A stretch of 6,352 nt of DNA, taken from positions 1-6,352 of the forward strand of contig SKPU01000161.1 of NCBI GenBank assembly GCA_007119335.1, in the 5' to 3' direction. Under the pieces are notes generated by a model. It did no database searches. It was not told where the DNA came from and was given only the letters and a program-made list of their open reading frames with translations. The number at the start of each line of letters is the position of its first letter. Positions within the stretch are counted from its first letter, which is position 1. Below, piece after piece: positions 1 through 6,352 of the stretch. This DNA comes from Syntrophomonadaceae bacterium (GTDB lineage Bacteria > Bacillota > Dethiobacteria > DTU022). The position numbers were made by a program, and so were the translations under genes.

Positions 1-703
1 CTTCGATCATATTTTCTTCAAGCCACTGGATCGACTGGACCGGGTTCATACGCCAATTAGTGGGACAAACGGAAAGGACCTCCACCAGGGAAAAACCAAG
101 TCCTTCTTTCTGGACCTGGAAAGCCTTCTTAATTGACTTTTTCGCTTTGTTGATATTTTTCGGATCATGGACGGAAACGCGGCTTAAGTAGACCGCGCCT
201 TGCAAGCTGTAGAGCAGCTCCGGGACCTGGATCGGATATCCGGCCAGTTTGGCTTCCCGACCGTCAGGGGTGGTAGTGGTAACCTGATTTTCCAGGGTAG
301 TCGGGGCCATTTGTCCGCCGGTCATCCCGTAGTTAGTATTGTTGATAAAAATAATGGTAATCCTCTCACCACGGGCCGCCGCGTGGATAACTTCGCCCAT
401 TCCGATGGAAGCCAGATCACCATCACCTTGGTAGGTAAATACAGACCGGTCGGGCAAAGCCCGCTTAACCCCGGTAGCTACCGCCGGAGCCCGGCCATGA
501 GCGGCCTGGATGACGTCAAAATCGAAATAAACATCTAAGAATACACTGCAGCCTACCGGGGCGATACCGATAGTCTGTTCCCGTAAATCCATTTCATCGA
601 TTACTTCACCAACCAGGCGGTGGACAACACCGTGAGAACAGCCCGGGCAGTAGTGTAATGTAGCATCTTCTAAAGACCTGGTTTTTTTCAAAACGGTACT
701 CAT
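1..703 (-). CDS. 2-oxoacid:ferredoxin oxidoreductase, beta (TPP-binding) subunit, 3' end outside window
   Basis: This subunit binds thiamine pyrophosphate and decarboxylates a 2-oxoacid, passing electrons towards ferredoxin. I translated it by hand: ATG at 703-701, then 234 open codons to the left edge with no stop, so the C-terminus is missing. It shows YCPGC at residues 18-22, another Cys at 52 (APVGC), the TPP/Mg motif GDGD at 93-96 followed by NN at 121-122 and YGMTGGQMAPTT, and CPTNW at 213-217. All are typical of KorB/VorA-type beta subunits. It starts 3 bp after the alpha subunit stop, and its GGGGGAG ribosome site lies inside the end of that gene, so translation is probably coupled. 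The family is certain. The 2-oxoacid (branched-chain, 2-oxoglutarate or pyruvate) cannot be read from the sequence; a branched-chain substrate is inferred from the VorB-like partner and the upstream amino acid dehydrogenase. Confidence 0.93.
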   Translation of the reverse strand, partial: MSTVLKKTRSLEDATLHYCPGCSHGVVHRLVGEVIDEMDLREQTIGIAPVGCSVFLDVYFDFDVIQAAHGRAPAVATGVKRALPDRSVFTYQGDGDLASIGMGEVIHAAARGERITIIFINNTNYGMTGGQMAPTTLENQVTTTTPDGREAKLAGYPIQVPELLYSLQGAVYLSRVSVHDPKNINKAKKSIKKAFQVQKEGLGFSLVEVLSVCPTNWRMNPVQSIQWLEENMIE

Positions 704-706
704 GAT

Positions 707-1768
707 TTACACTCCCCCTATCTTCTTTATCTCTTCCAAAACATCCTTGCTGTCGGGCAGGTTGCCCCCGGTGCGCCCGTGAAATTCAACCGGCACTTTA
801 CCGTTAACAGACAGTTTGACATCTTCGAGCATCTGACCGGTATTCATTTCCACGGTCAGGATTCCTTTAACAGCTTCAAGATCGTTGAAAGCATGATCTG
901 GAAACGGCCACAGGGTAATCGGGCGGATTAAGCCGGCCTTAATTCCCTCACTGCGAGCCAAATCCACCGCTTCCCTGGATATCCTGGCCGCAATGCCAAA
1001 AGATACTACCAGAACCTCGGCATCCTCGGTGCGATACAGAACCACCCTTTTTTCATTCTCGGCAATCTGCTGGTACTTCTTATTAAGCTTCCAGTTGTGA
1101 GCTTCTAATTGATCTGGTTCCATCAAAAGGGTATTGATAACATTCTTTTCCCTTCCTTCGCAGCCGGTTGTTGCCCAGGGTTTTTCCGGAATCCTGGCAT
1201 ACTCGTCAACTTCTGCTGAGTCAGTAAGTTCAACTACTTCCATCATCTGCCCTAGAAACCCGTCACCTAAAATTATGGCCGGGATCCTGTATTTATCGGC
1301 CAGGTAAAAGGCCTGCCTGGTAAAGTCGTAAATTTCCTGCACCGAAGAGGGGGCAAGCACAATTAACCGGTAATCTCCATGCCCGCCACCTTTAGTGGCC
1401 TGAAAATAATCGGACTGAGAAGGAGCAATATTACCCAGGCCGGGACCGCCCCGCATAATATTTGCTATCACACAGGGAAGTTCAGCTGCTGCAATATAAG
1501 AAATGCCCTCCATTTTAAGGCTAATGCCCGGGCCAGATGAAGAAGTCATCACCCTGACCCCGGTAGCGGAGGCCCCATAAACCATGTTAATCGCAGCCAC
1601 TTCGCTTTCGGCCTGAATGAAGACTCCTCCCACCCTGGGCAATTCACTGGCCATATATTCCCCTATTTCGTTTTGGGGAGTTATCGGGTAACCGTAATAA
1701 TACCGGCAGTTGACAGCTATAGCCCCGGCTCCGATCGCATCATTTCCTTTCATTAACACCCTGCTCAT
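707..1768 (-). CDS. vorB: 2-oxoacid:ferredoxin oxidoreductase, alpha subunit (VorB-type, 3-methyl-2-oxobutanoate:ferredoxin oxidoreductase)
   Basis: This is the alpha subunit of a multi-subunit 2-oxoacid:ferredoxin oxidoreductase. It contributes the pyrimidine-side TPP domain and forms acyl-CoA, CO2 and reduced ferredoxin together with the beta, gamma and ferredoxin subunits in the cytoplasm. The 353 residues are close to the usual length of about 350. The POR_N domain spans roughly residues 10-185, with GYPITPQNE at 26-34, the QAESEVAAIN segment with its conserved Glu at 52-61, MTSSSGPGISLK at 74-85, and GGGHGDYR at 127-134. The second core domain lies at about 245-340. The ATG at 1768-1766 directly abuts the TAA of the ferredoxin gene and has a GGAGG site in that gene's last codons. 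The pattern matches proteins annotated as VorB from memory; KorA-type 2-oxoglutarate enzymes are close relatives, so substrate is less certain than family. Confidence 0.93.
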   Translation of the reverse strand: MSRVLMKGNDAIGAGAIAVNCRYYYGYPITPQNEIGEYMASELPRVGGVFIQAESEVAAINMVYGASATGVRVMTSSSGPGISLKMEGISYIAAAELPCVIANIMRGGPGLGNIAPSQSDYFQATKGGGHGDYRLIVLAPSSVQEIYDFTRQAFYLADKYRIPAIILGDGFLGQMMEVVELTDSAEVDEYARIPEKPWATTGCEGREKNVINTLLMEPDQLEAHNWKLNKKYQQIAENEKRVVLYRTEDAEVLVVSFGIAARISREAVDLARSEGIKAGLIRPITLWPFPDHAFNDLEAVKGILTVEMNTGQMLEDVKLSVNGKVPVEFHGRTGGNLPDSKDVLEEIKKIGGV

Positions 1769-1999
1769 TTACTTCCCTCCCTCCTCTACCTTTTCCACTT
1801 CGATCCCCACATCCGGACAGACAAGAAAACAGAAACCACAACCGCTGCACTTATCTTCATCAATAACAATAGCCGGGTTATAACCCTGGAGATTGATTTT
1901 TTTATCCAACTCCAGAATGCCGCGAGGGCAATATTCCACACACAAGCCGCATCCTTTGCATTTTTCTCTGAAAATTTTTACCTTAGCTTTGACTGCCAA
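1769..1999 (-). CDS. Small 2x[4Fe-4S] ferredoxin subunit of the oxidoreductase (VorD/KorD-like), TTG start
   Basis: This subunit carries two [4Fe-4S] clusters that take electrons from the TPP centre to external ferredoxin. With the TTG start at 1999-1997 the protein has 76 residues and two complete CxxCxxCxxxCP motifs, at Cys 14/17/20/24 and Cys 51/54/57/61. An upstream ATG at 2044 would add 15 residues, but I see no ribosome site ahead of it, and the extension lacks the usual character of these subunits. The TTG has GGAGG 8 bp upstream (2012-2008), and the resulting N-terminus (AVKAKVKIF followed by the first cluster) looks normal. It is the first gene of the packed ferredoxin-alpha-beta set; its TAA is followed immediately by the alpha subunit ATG. 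A standalone ferredoxin is possible, but position and size favour a subunit. Confidence 0.9.
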   Translation of the reverse strand: MAVKAKVKIFREKCKGCGLCVEYCPRGILELDKKINLQGYNPAIVIDEDKCSGCGFCFLVCPDVGIEVEKVEEGGK

Positions 2000-2007
2000 C
2001 TTTAATA

Positions 2008-2012
2008 CCTCC
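2008..2012 (-). promoter_or_regulatory. Ribosome binding site that decides the TTG start of the ferredoxin subunit
   Basis: The minus strand reads GGAGG here, 8 nt ahead of the TTG at 1999. It lies inside the longer reading frame that begins at the ATG at 2044, which argues for the shorter protein. Confidence 0.75.
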
Positions 2013-2044
2013 CTTTTAGTGATTTGTGGTGCCCAAAATGCCAT

Positions 2045-2073
2045 GCAAATAGTTGCAGTATGCTGTTGTTTGC
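2045..2073. repeat. Imperfect inverted repeat between the dehydrogenase and ferredoxin genes
   Basis: GCAAA at 2045-2049 pairs with TTTGC at 2069-2073, and a short GCA/TGC pairing sits inside, with mismatches between. It lies in the 139 bp gap 2000-2138, in the predicted leader of the ferredoxin gene. There is no T tract making it a clear terminator, and I find no convincing sigma-70 or sigma-54 promoter in the gap. It could be an operator, a processing hairpin, or chance. Confidence 0.3.
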
Positions 2074-2138
2074 CTGCAATCTATTACACGGTTCTCTTTT
2101 TTTATGGTTACTTTTTGATAATTACATTTTAAAAAAGG

Positions 2139-3179
2139 TTAATTATTATTCCTCTGCATTCTTTCCTCAGCAAAAATGTCAGCCAACTCCTGGGGCAGCT
2201 TATTTTCATCGCGGGAACGCCGGAATATTTCTATCAAGCGGTCTGCAATATTGTCTATAACAGTTTTTATTTGATTGGTATCAGTAATCCCCTGGCTGGT
2301 CATCCATACGAAAATCAATCCGCCGGCATTGATAATGTAGTCAGGAGCATAGTAAATACCGCGTTCCTTTAAAGCAGCGCCATATTGCATATCTTTTATA
2401 ATATTGTTTGCTGCCCCGGCAATTATGCTGCATTTAAACTGAGATATTGTCTGTTCATTAACTACGCCACCTGCACCGCAGGGTGAGAATATATCGCACT
2501 CTTGAGAGTATATTTCCTCTGGCTTCACTATTGTGGCGTTCCACATTTCTGATGCGTCTTTCAACCTTTGCTCGTCAAGGTCTGTTACAATCAAGTGGGC
2601 CCCCTCATCAGCCAGATGCTGGCAAAGGGCACTGCCCACACTGCCAATTCCCTGGACAGCAACTACTTTGTCTTTTAGGCTTGTTGAACCAAAAACCTCC
2701 CCAGCATAAGCCTTGATCCCTTTCCAAACACCGTAAGCAGTGTAGGGGGACGGGCTGCCAATAGCTGAACCGCCAATTATATACTTGCATTCCTTGCGCA
2801 TGCAGTCAAGGTCTTCTTCACCGATCCCCATATCAGCAGCGGTTACAAACCGTCCATTCAAATTCTCGACACATCTGCCGTAAGCCCTGAATAATTCTTC
2901 GCACTTATCATGCTCGGGATCGGCGATAATCACCCCTTTGCCTCCTCCAAGCGGCAGTTCGGCTGCTGCTGCTTTGTAACTCATCCCCCGGGCCAGGTGC
3001 ATTACATCATCAATAGCTGCTTCCTCAGAAGGATAAACCCACATCCGGGTTCCGCCCAGTGCCGGTCCGCGCACCGTATTGTGTATAGCAATCGCGCCTT
3101 TCAACCCGGTAATTGAATCCTGAACCAATATCAACTCTTCAAAACCCTTCTCTTCCAGCTTGGCCAGATAACCGGACAT
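2139..3179 (-). CDS. Leucine dehydrogenase-type Glu/Leu/Phe/Val dehydrogenase
   Basis: This enzyme reversibly deaminates an amino acid with NAD+ to the 2-oxoacid plus ammonia. Its 346 residues fit the 350-365 range of leucine dehydrogenases (Bcd/Ldh) rather than the ~420-450 of glutamate dehydrogenases. The dimerisation/catalytic domain covers about 1-140, with GPALGGTRM at 38-46, the substrate lysine in SYKAAA (K69), the catalytic lysine in GGGK (K81), and the catalytic Asp in TAADMG (D116). The Rossmann domain begins near 150, with GIGSVG at 177-182 and D200 ending the second beta strand (LIVTD), which fits NAD rather than NADP. AGAANN (254-259) and INAGG (283-287) are also present. The stretch after INAGG reads LIFVWMT instead of the usual V(I/N)VADE-like sequence, so substrate preference may be shifted. 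ATG at 3179 has GGAGGG 6 nt upstream. Branched-chain specificity is inferred from the downstream VorB-type enzyme. Confidence 0.92.
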   Translation of the reverse strand: MSGYLAKLEEKGFEELILVQDSITGLKGAIAIHNTVRGPALGGTRMWVYPSEEAAIDDVMHLARGMSYKAAAAELPLGGGKGVIIADPEHDKCEELFRAYGRCVENLNGRFVTAADMGIGEEDLDCMRKECKYIIGGSAIGSPSPYTAYGVWKGIKAYAGEVFGSTSLKDKVVAVQGIGSVGSALCQHLADEGAHLIVTDLDEQRLKDASEMWNATIVKPEEIYSQECDIFSPCGAGGVVNEQTISQFKCSIIAGAANNIIKDMQYGAALKERGIYYAPDYIINAGGLIFVWMTSQGITDTNQIKTVIDNIADRLIEIFRRSRDENKLPQELADIFAEERMQRNNN

Positions 3180-3185
3180 AAGAAA

Positions 3186-3191
3186 CCCTCC
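3186..3191 (-). promoter_or_regulatory. Ribosome binding site of the amino acid dehydrogenase
   Basis: GGAGGG on the minus strand ends 6 nt before the ATG at 3179 and supports that start. Confidence 0.8.
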
Positions 3192-3230
3192 AACAATTTA
3201 TTTACAGTCTCTCTTACGATTAAACTATAT

Positions 3231-3247
3231 TTGCAATTTTCATACCG
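3231..3247 (-). promoter_or_regulatory. Candidate sigma-54 (-24/-12) promoter for the dehydrogenase operon
   Basis: The minus strand reads CGGTATGAAAATTGCAA. Against the consensus TGGCAC-N5-TTGCA, the invariant GG (3246-3245) and GC (3234-3233) are present with the required 10 bp between them. The -12 half TTGCA is perfect and the -24 half matches three of six bases. Transcription would begin near 3221, giving a leader of about 42 nt before the ATG at 3179. The gene just upstream encodes a GAFTGA-bearing sigma-54 activator, which raises the likelihood. Only sequence and context support this. Confidence 0.65.
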
Positions 3248-3249
3248 TT

Positions 3250-3277
3250 ATTCTAGCAGCGCTCGAATAGTGATCAA
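3250..3277 (-). promoter_or_regulatory. Weak sigma-70-like promoter overlapping the sigma-54 candidate
   Basis: On the minus strand TTGATC (3277-3272) and TAGAAT (3255-3250) are separated by 16 bp. The -10 differs from TATAAT at one base and the -35 matches TTGACA at four of six. It could give basal transcription or be chance; the sigma-54 reading is preferred because of the neighbouring activator. Confidence 0.3.
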
Positions 3278-3280
3278 GAA

Positions 3281-3295
3281 GGCTTTAGATTAGCC
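3281..3295. repeat. Inverted repeat GGCT-N7-AGCC, possible activator site 1
   Basis: GGCT at 3281-3284 pairs with AGCC at 3292-3295; the minus strand reads GGCTAATCTAAAGCC. Its centre is about 67 bp upstream of the predicted sigma-54 start site. It resembles the site centred near 3331, and could be an enhancer site for the sigma-54 activator. Confidence 0.35.
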
Positions 3296-3320
3296 GCCGG
3301 TCCGAGAAAATAAAGCAGGA

Positions 3321-3340
3321 CGGCAAGCTAAAGATAGCCG
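3321..3340. repeat. Imperfect inverted repeat, possible activator site 2
   Basis: The minus strand reads CGGCTATCTTTAGCTTGCCG, with CGGC/GCCG outer arms and GCT/AGC inner arms that are slightly offset. It shares the GGCTA...TCT...AGC layout with site 1. Its centre is about 42 bp, close to four helical turns, from site 1. Confidence 0.35.
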
Positions 3341-3344
3341 TTAG

Positions 3345-3375
3345 GCGCTGCTCACCGCAATGGATTGTGGAGCGC
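3345..3375. repeat. Inverted repeat GCGCT/AGCGC
   Basis: GCGCT at 3345-3349 pairs with AGCGC at 3371-3375 across a 21 bp spacer. The same AGCAGCGC core occurs inverted at 3255-3262 relative to GCGCTGCT at 3345-3352. This may be a second family of protein sites, or chance in a short region. Confidence 0.25.
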
Positions 3376-3387
3376 TTAAACAAAATG

Positions 3388-3403
3388 GCTTGCTCTAACA
3401 AGC
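3388..3403. repeat. Inverted repeat GCTTG-N6-CAAGC, possible activator site 3
   Basis: GCTTG at 3388-3392 and CAAGC at 3399-3403 form a perfect 5 bp dyad around CTCTAA. With its preceding G, the plus strand begins GGCTT...TCTAA, similar to the minus-strand copies at 3281-3295 and 3321-3340. Its centre is about 65 bp, roughly six turns, from site 2. Confidence 0.35.
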
Positions 3404-3428
3404 AGGCGAACTTCTAACTTTTTGGTTC

Positions 3429-3495
3429 CAGAAGTAAAATCCCCGAGGCCAGCTGCAGAGCTCCCGGGATCGATTTTACCCGAAAAAAACTTCTG
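3429..3495. repeat. 67 bp bulged dyad between the activator and the dehydrogenase
   Basis: CAGAAG plus GTAAAATC on the minus strand (3495-3490 and 3479-3472) is complementary to one continuous arm at 3429-3441. The left arm is interrupted by a 10 nt bulge that contains a run of seven T. Inside, CCCG (3442-3445) pairs with CGGG (3465-3468), and the loop region carries the palindromes CAGCTG, CTGCAG and GAGCTC. As RNA on either strand this would be a sizeable hairpin. It lacks a T run directly after the stem, so it is not a standard terminator. It might be a transcript-end stabiliser, an attenuator-like element or a remnant of a small repeat. Confidence 0.5.
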
Positions 3496-3520
3496 TCCGG
3501 CCAGATTAATACATCCTGGC
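3483..3520 (-). terminator. Weak candidate terminator for the sigma-54 activator gene
   Basis: On the minus strand, 36 nt after the activator stop, GCCAGG (3520-3515) can pair with TCTGGC (3505-3500). Alternatively TCTG (3505-3502) can pair with CAGA (3495-3492), with two bases before seven T (3489-3483). Both stems are short, so termination would be partial at best. Confidence 0.35.
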
Positions 3521-3556
3521 TGAATCTAAATATTAGGCAGATCTCTTACGGAAGCT

Positions 3557-4945
3557 TTATATGAGTTTGTGCTGATGCAGTTTATTATAGAGATTACGAA
3601 TGGAAATATCGAGCCGGCGGGCTGCTTCAGCCTTGTTGCCATCGCTTTCCTGCAGAGCCTTTTTTAATATATCTTTTTCCCAGGCCGAGTGCATATCTTT
3701 TAAAGAGCCCTTGAGCTGGACTAAATCCCCATCACTACCGGACTGTGCGGCAGCAAAAGGCATGACCAGGTGCCTTTCCTCGATAATATTTTCATCACGA
3801 CTCAGGTTAATCAAGGCCCGGGCGATAACATTTTGCAGCTCCCGCATATTGCCAGGCCAATCATATTCTTGAAGGCGCCGGTAGACGGACAGGGCTATGT
3901 CAATAACTACCCGGCCATATTCCCGGGCATAGTGGGCCAGGTAATGGTCGGCCAGCAATGGTATATCTTCCTTAATCTCACGCAGGGGAGGCAGCTCTAT
4001 CGGAAATACATTAAGCCGGTAATAGAGATCTTTGCGGAACCTGTCATTTTCAACCAAATTTTCCAATTCAGCATTAGTGGCGGTAATAATTCGAACGTCG
4101 ATCTGCCTGGCTCTTGATTCACCGACCCTGATAATTTCACCTTCCTGAATGACCCGCAACAGCCTGGCCTGAGCTTCATGACTCATCGCACCAATTTCAT
4201 CTAAGAAAAGTGTGCCCCCGGTCGCTTCCTCGAAGTATCCTTTGCGTCCGCCTTTTTTAGCGCCGGTAAAAGCTCCATCTGCATAACCAAAAAGCTCACT
4301 TTCCAACAAAGTATCGGCCAGGGAAGCACAGTTAACCCTTATAAAAGGCTTATCTGACCGGTCACTGGCATGGTGGATGGCATGGGCAAAGAGCTCCTTA
4401 CCGGTTCCGCATTCACCGCGCAGGAGCACACAGGCCGGAGTTTCCGCAACATGCCTGGCCCTTTCAATTGTTTCATGAATCTGCTTGCTGTTACCAATAA
4501 TATCATCAAATGTATAACGTGACTGAAGATGTCTGACCAGGCGCCGGGTCCGCTCGAGCTCTTCCATCACCCAGCGCAGCTCAGATATATCCTGAATCAC
4601 CCCGACACTGCCTCTTAATTGACCTTTAATAATCAGTGGAGCGCAGCTAACAACCACTTCGCGTCGATACGGGCCGACTTTCATACGCACACCTTTGATC
4701 GGCTGACCGGTCTGTATAACTTTCATGTGCACACTTTCACCTTCGGCTATGTCGACAGTGGCTGGTTTATTTAAAACCTGATCTTCGTTCATCCCGGTGA
4801 TTCGCGTATAGGCCCGGTTAATCATAATCCCGTTTCCGTTTTCATCGACCACAGAAACAGCATCAGAAAGAGAGTCAATAATTGTTTGCAGCATCAGCTT
4901 TTGTTCCCCTTCTGCAGCTAAGGTCGAAACTTTCTGGTCGGTCAT
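3557..4945 (-). CDS. Sigma-54-dependent enhancer-binding activator (PAS - AAA+ - Fis-type HTH)
   Basis: This is a transcription activator that binds upstream DNA and uses ATP to open sigma-54 promoters. Its 462 residues carry, in order: a PAS sensor at about 14-123 ([18 protein letters not shown]), a short coiled linker at about 120-145, the AAA+ domain at about 147-385, and a Fis-type HTH at about 423-462 ([13 protein letters not shown], then NLYNKL). Walker A is GECGTGKE (177-184) with Cys where Ser or Thr is usual. GAFTGA, the sigma-54 contact loop, is intact at 224-229. Walker B is GGTLFLDE (243-250), and [10 protein letters not shown] and WPGNMREL follow. There is no receiver domain, so it is probably controlled by a ligand at the PAS domain rather than a kinase. 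It follows ligA by 7 bp and precedes the dehydrogenase region. By analogy with BkdR of B. subtilis I infer that it activates that operon; the effector is unknown. Confidence 0.95.
   Translation of the reverse strand: MTDQKVSTLAAEGEQKLMLQTIIDSLSDAVSVVDENGNGIMINRAYTRITGMNEDQVLNKPATVDIAEGESVHMKVIQTGQPIKGVRMKVGPYRREVVVSCAPLIIKGQLRGSVGVIQDISELRWVMEELERTRRLVRHLQSRYTFDDIIGNSKQIHETIERARHVAETPACVLLRGECGTGKELFAHAIHHASDRSDKPFIRVNCASLADTLLESELFGYADGAFTGAKKGGRKGYFEEATGGTLFLDEIGAMSHEAQARLLRVIQEGEIIRVGESRARQIDVRIITATNAELENLVENDRFRKDLYYRLNVFPIELPPLREIKEDIPLLADHYLAHYAREYGRVVIDIALSVYRRLQEYDWPGNMRELQNVIARALINLSRDENIIEERHLVMPFAAAQSGSDGDLVQLKGSLKDMHSAWEKDILKKALQESDGNKAEAARRLDISIRNLYNKLHQHKLI

Positions 4946-6352
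<1,407 letters not shown>

Larger units (their letters stand above)
3180..3556. other. 377 bp regulatory intergenic region upstream of the amino acid dehydrogenase
   Basis: No gene is apparent in either direction. Reading in the direction of transcription (high to low), it holds a possible weak terminator for the activator gene, a bulged dyad, three small inverted repeats, overlapping sigma-70-like and sigma-54-like promoters, and a GGAGGG ribosome site. The length and the density of dyads are what one expects of an enhancer-dependent promoter. T-box hallmarks (AGGGTGG...ACCGCG) were looked for and not found. Confidence 0.7.

Noticed and set aside
200..538. 112-codon plus-strand reading frame
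   Set aside because: It is antisense to the oxidoreductase beta subunit, which has all its family motifs across the same bases.
2000..2044. Longer ferredoxin start at the ATG at 2044
   Set aside because: There is no Shine-Dalgarno sequence upstream. A good GGAGG lies inside the extension, placed correctly for the TTG at 1999.
2000..2138. Second sigma-54 promoter ahead of the ferredoxin gene
   Set aside because: The nearest GG...GC pair has 9 rather than 10 bp between the dinucleotides and poor flanking matches.
1893..2260. Two plus-strand reading frames with hydrophobic stretches near the ferredoxin gene
   Set aside because: They overlap each other, the ferredoxin gene and the dehydrogenase end. 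The hydrophobicity comes from AT-rich intergenic sequence, and I see no ribosome site.
3180..3556. T-box or amino-acid riboswitch ahead of the dehydrogenase
   Set aside because: No T-box consensus or antiterminator/terminator pair is seen, and the predicted sigma-54 start would leave only about 42 nt of leader.

Overview
The window looks like chromosome from an anaerobic, mid-GC member of the Firmicutes (Clostridia or Peptococcaceae-like). This is inferred from a ferredoxin-dependent 2-oxoacid oxidoreductase, a leucine-type amino acid dehydrogenase, an NAD-dependent DNA ligase, strong GGAGG ribosome binding sites and a sigma-54 activator. No 16S or other taxonomic marker is present, so the assignment is tentative. 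Every gene I can support lies on the minus strand, so transcription runs from high to low coordinates.

Right part (6352 to 3557): the C-terminal two thirds of LigA, the NAD-dependent DNA ligase, enters from beyond the right edge. A sigma-54 enhancer-binding protein (PAS, AAA+, Fis-type HTH) follows 7 bp later, and its Shine-Dalgarno sequence contains the ligA stop codon. A 377 bp non-coding region (3180-3556) comes next. It holds a bulged 67 bp dyad, a weak terminator candidate, three small inverted repeats spaced roughly by whole helical turns, and a -24/-12 promoter candidate with exact GG-N10-GC spacing just ahead of the next gene.

Left part (3179 to 1): a Glu/Leu/Phe/Val dehydrogenase of leucine dehydrogenase type, then, after a 139 bp gap, a tightly packed set for a 2-oxoacid:ferredoxin oxidoreductase: a small 2x[4Fe-4S] ferredoxin subunit (TTG start), the VorB-type alpha subunit, and the TPP-binding beta subunit, which is cut by the left edge. 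The gamma subunit is not in the window and probably lies just beyond position 1.

Taken together, the dehydrogenase would deaminate branched-chain amino acids to 2-oxoacids. The oxidoreductase would then convert those to acyl-CoA, CO2 and reduced ferredoxin. The adjacent PAS-containing activator would switch the set on through sigma-54. This resembles the sigma-L/BkdR-controlled bkd (ptb-bcd-buk-bkd) operon of Bacillus subtilis, with the ferredoxin enzyme in place of the NAD-linked branched-chain dehydrogenase complex. The enzyme families are clear; the exact substrates and the regulatory link are inference.
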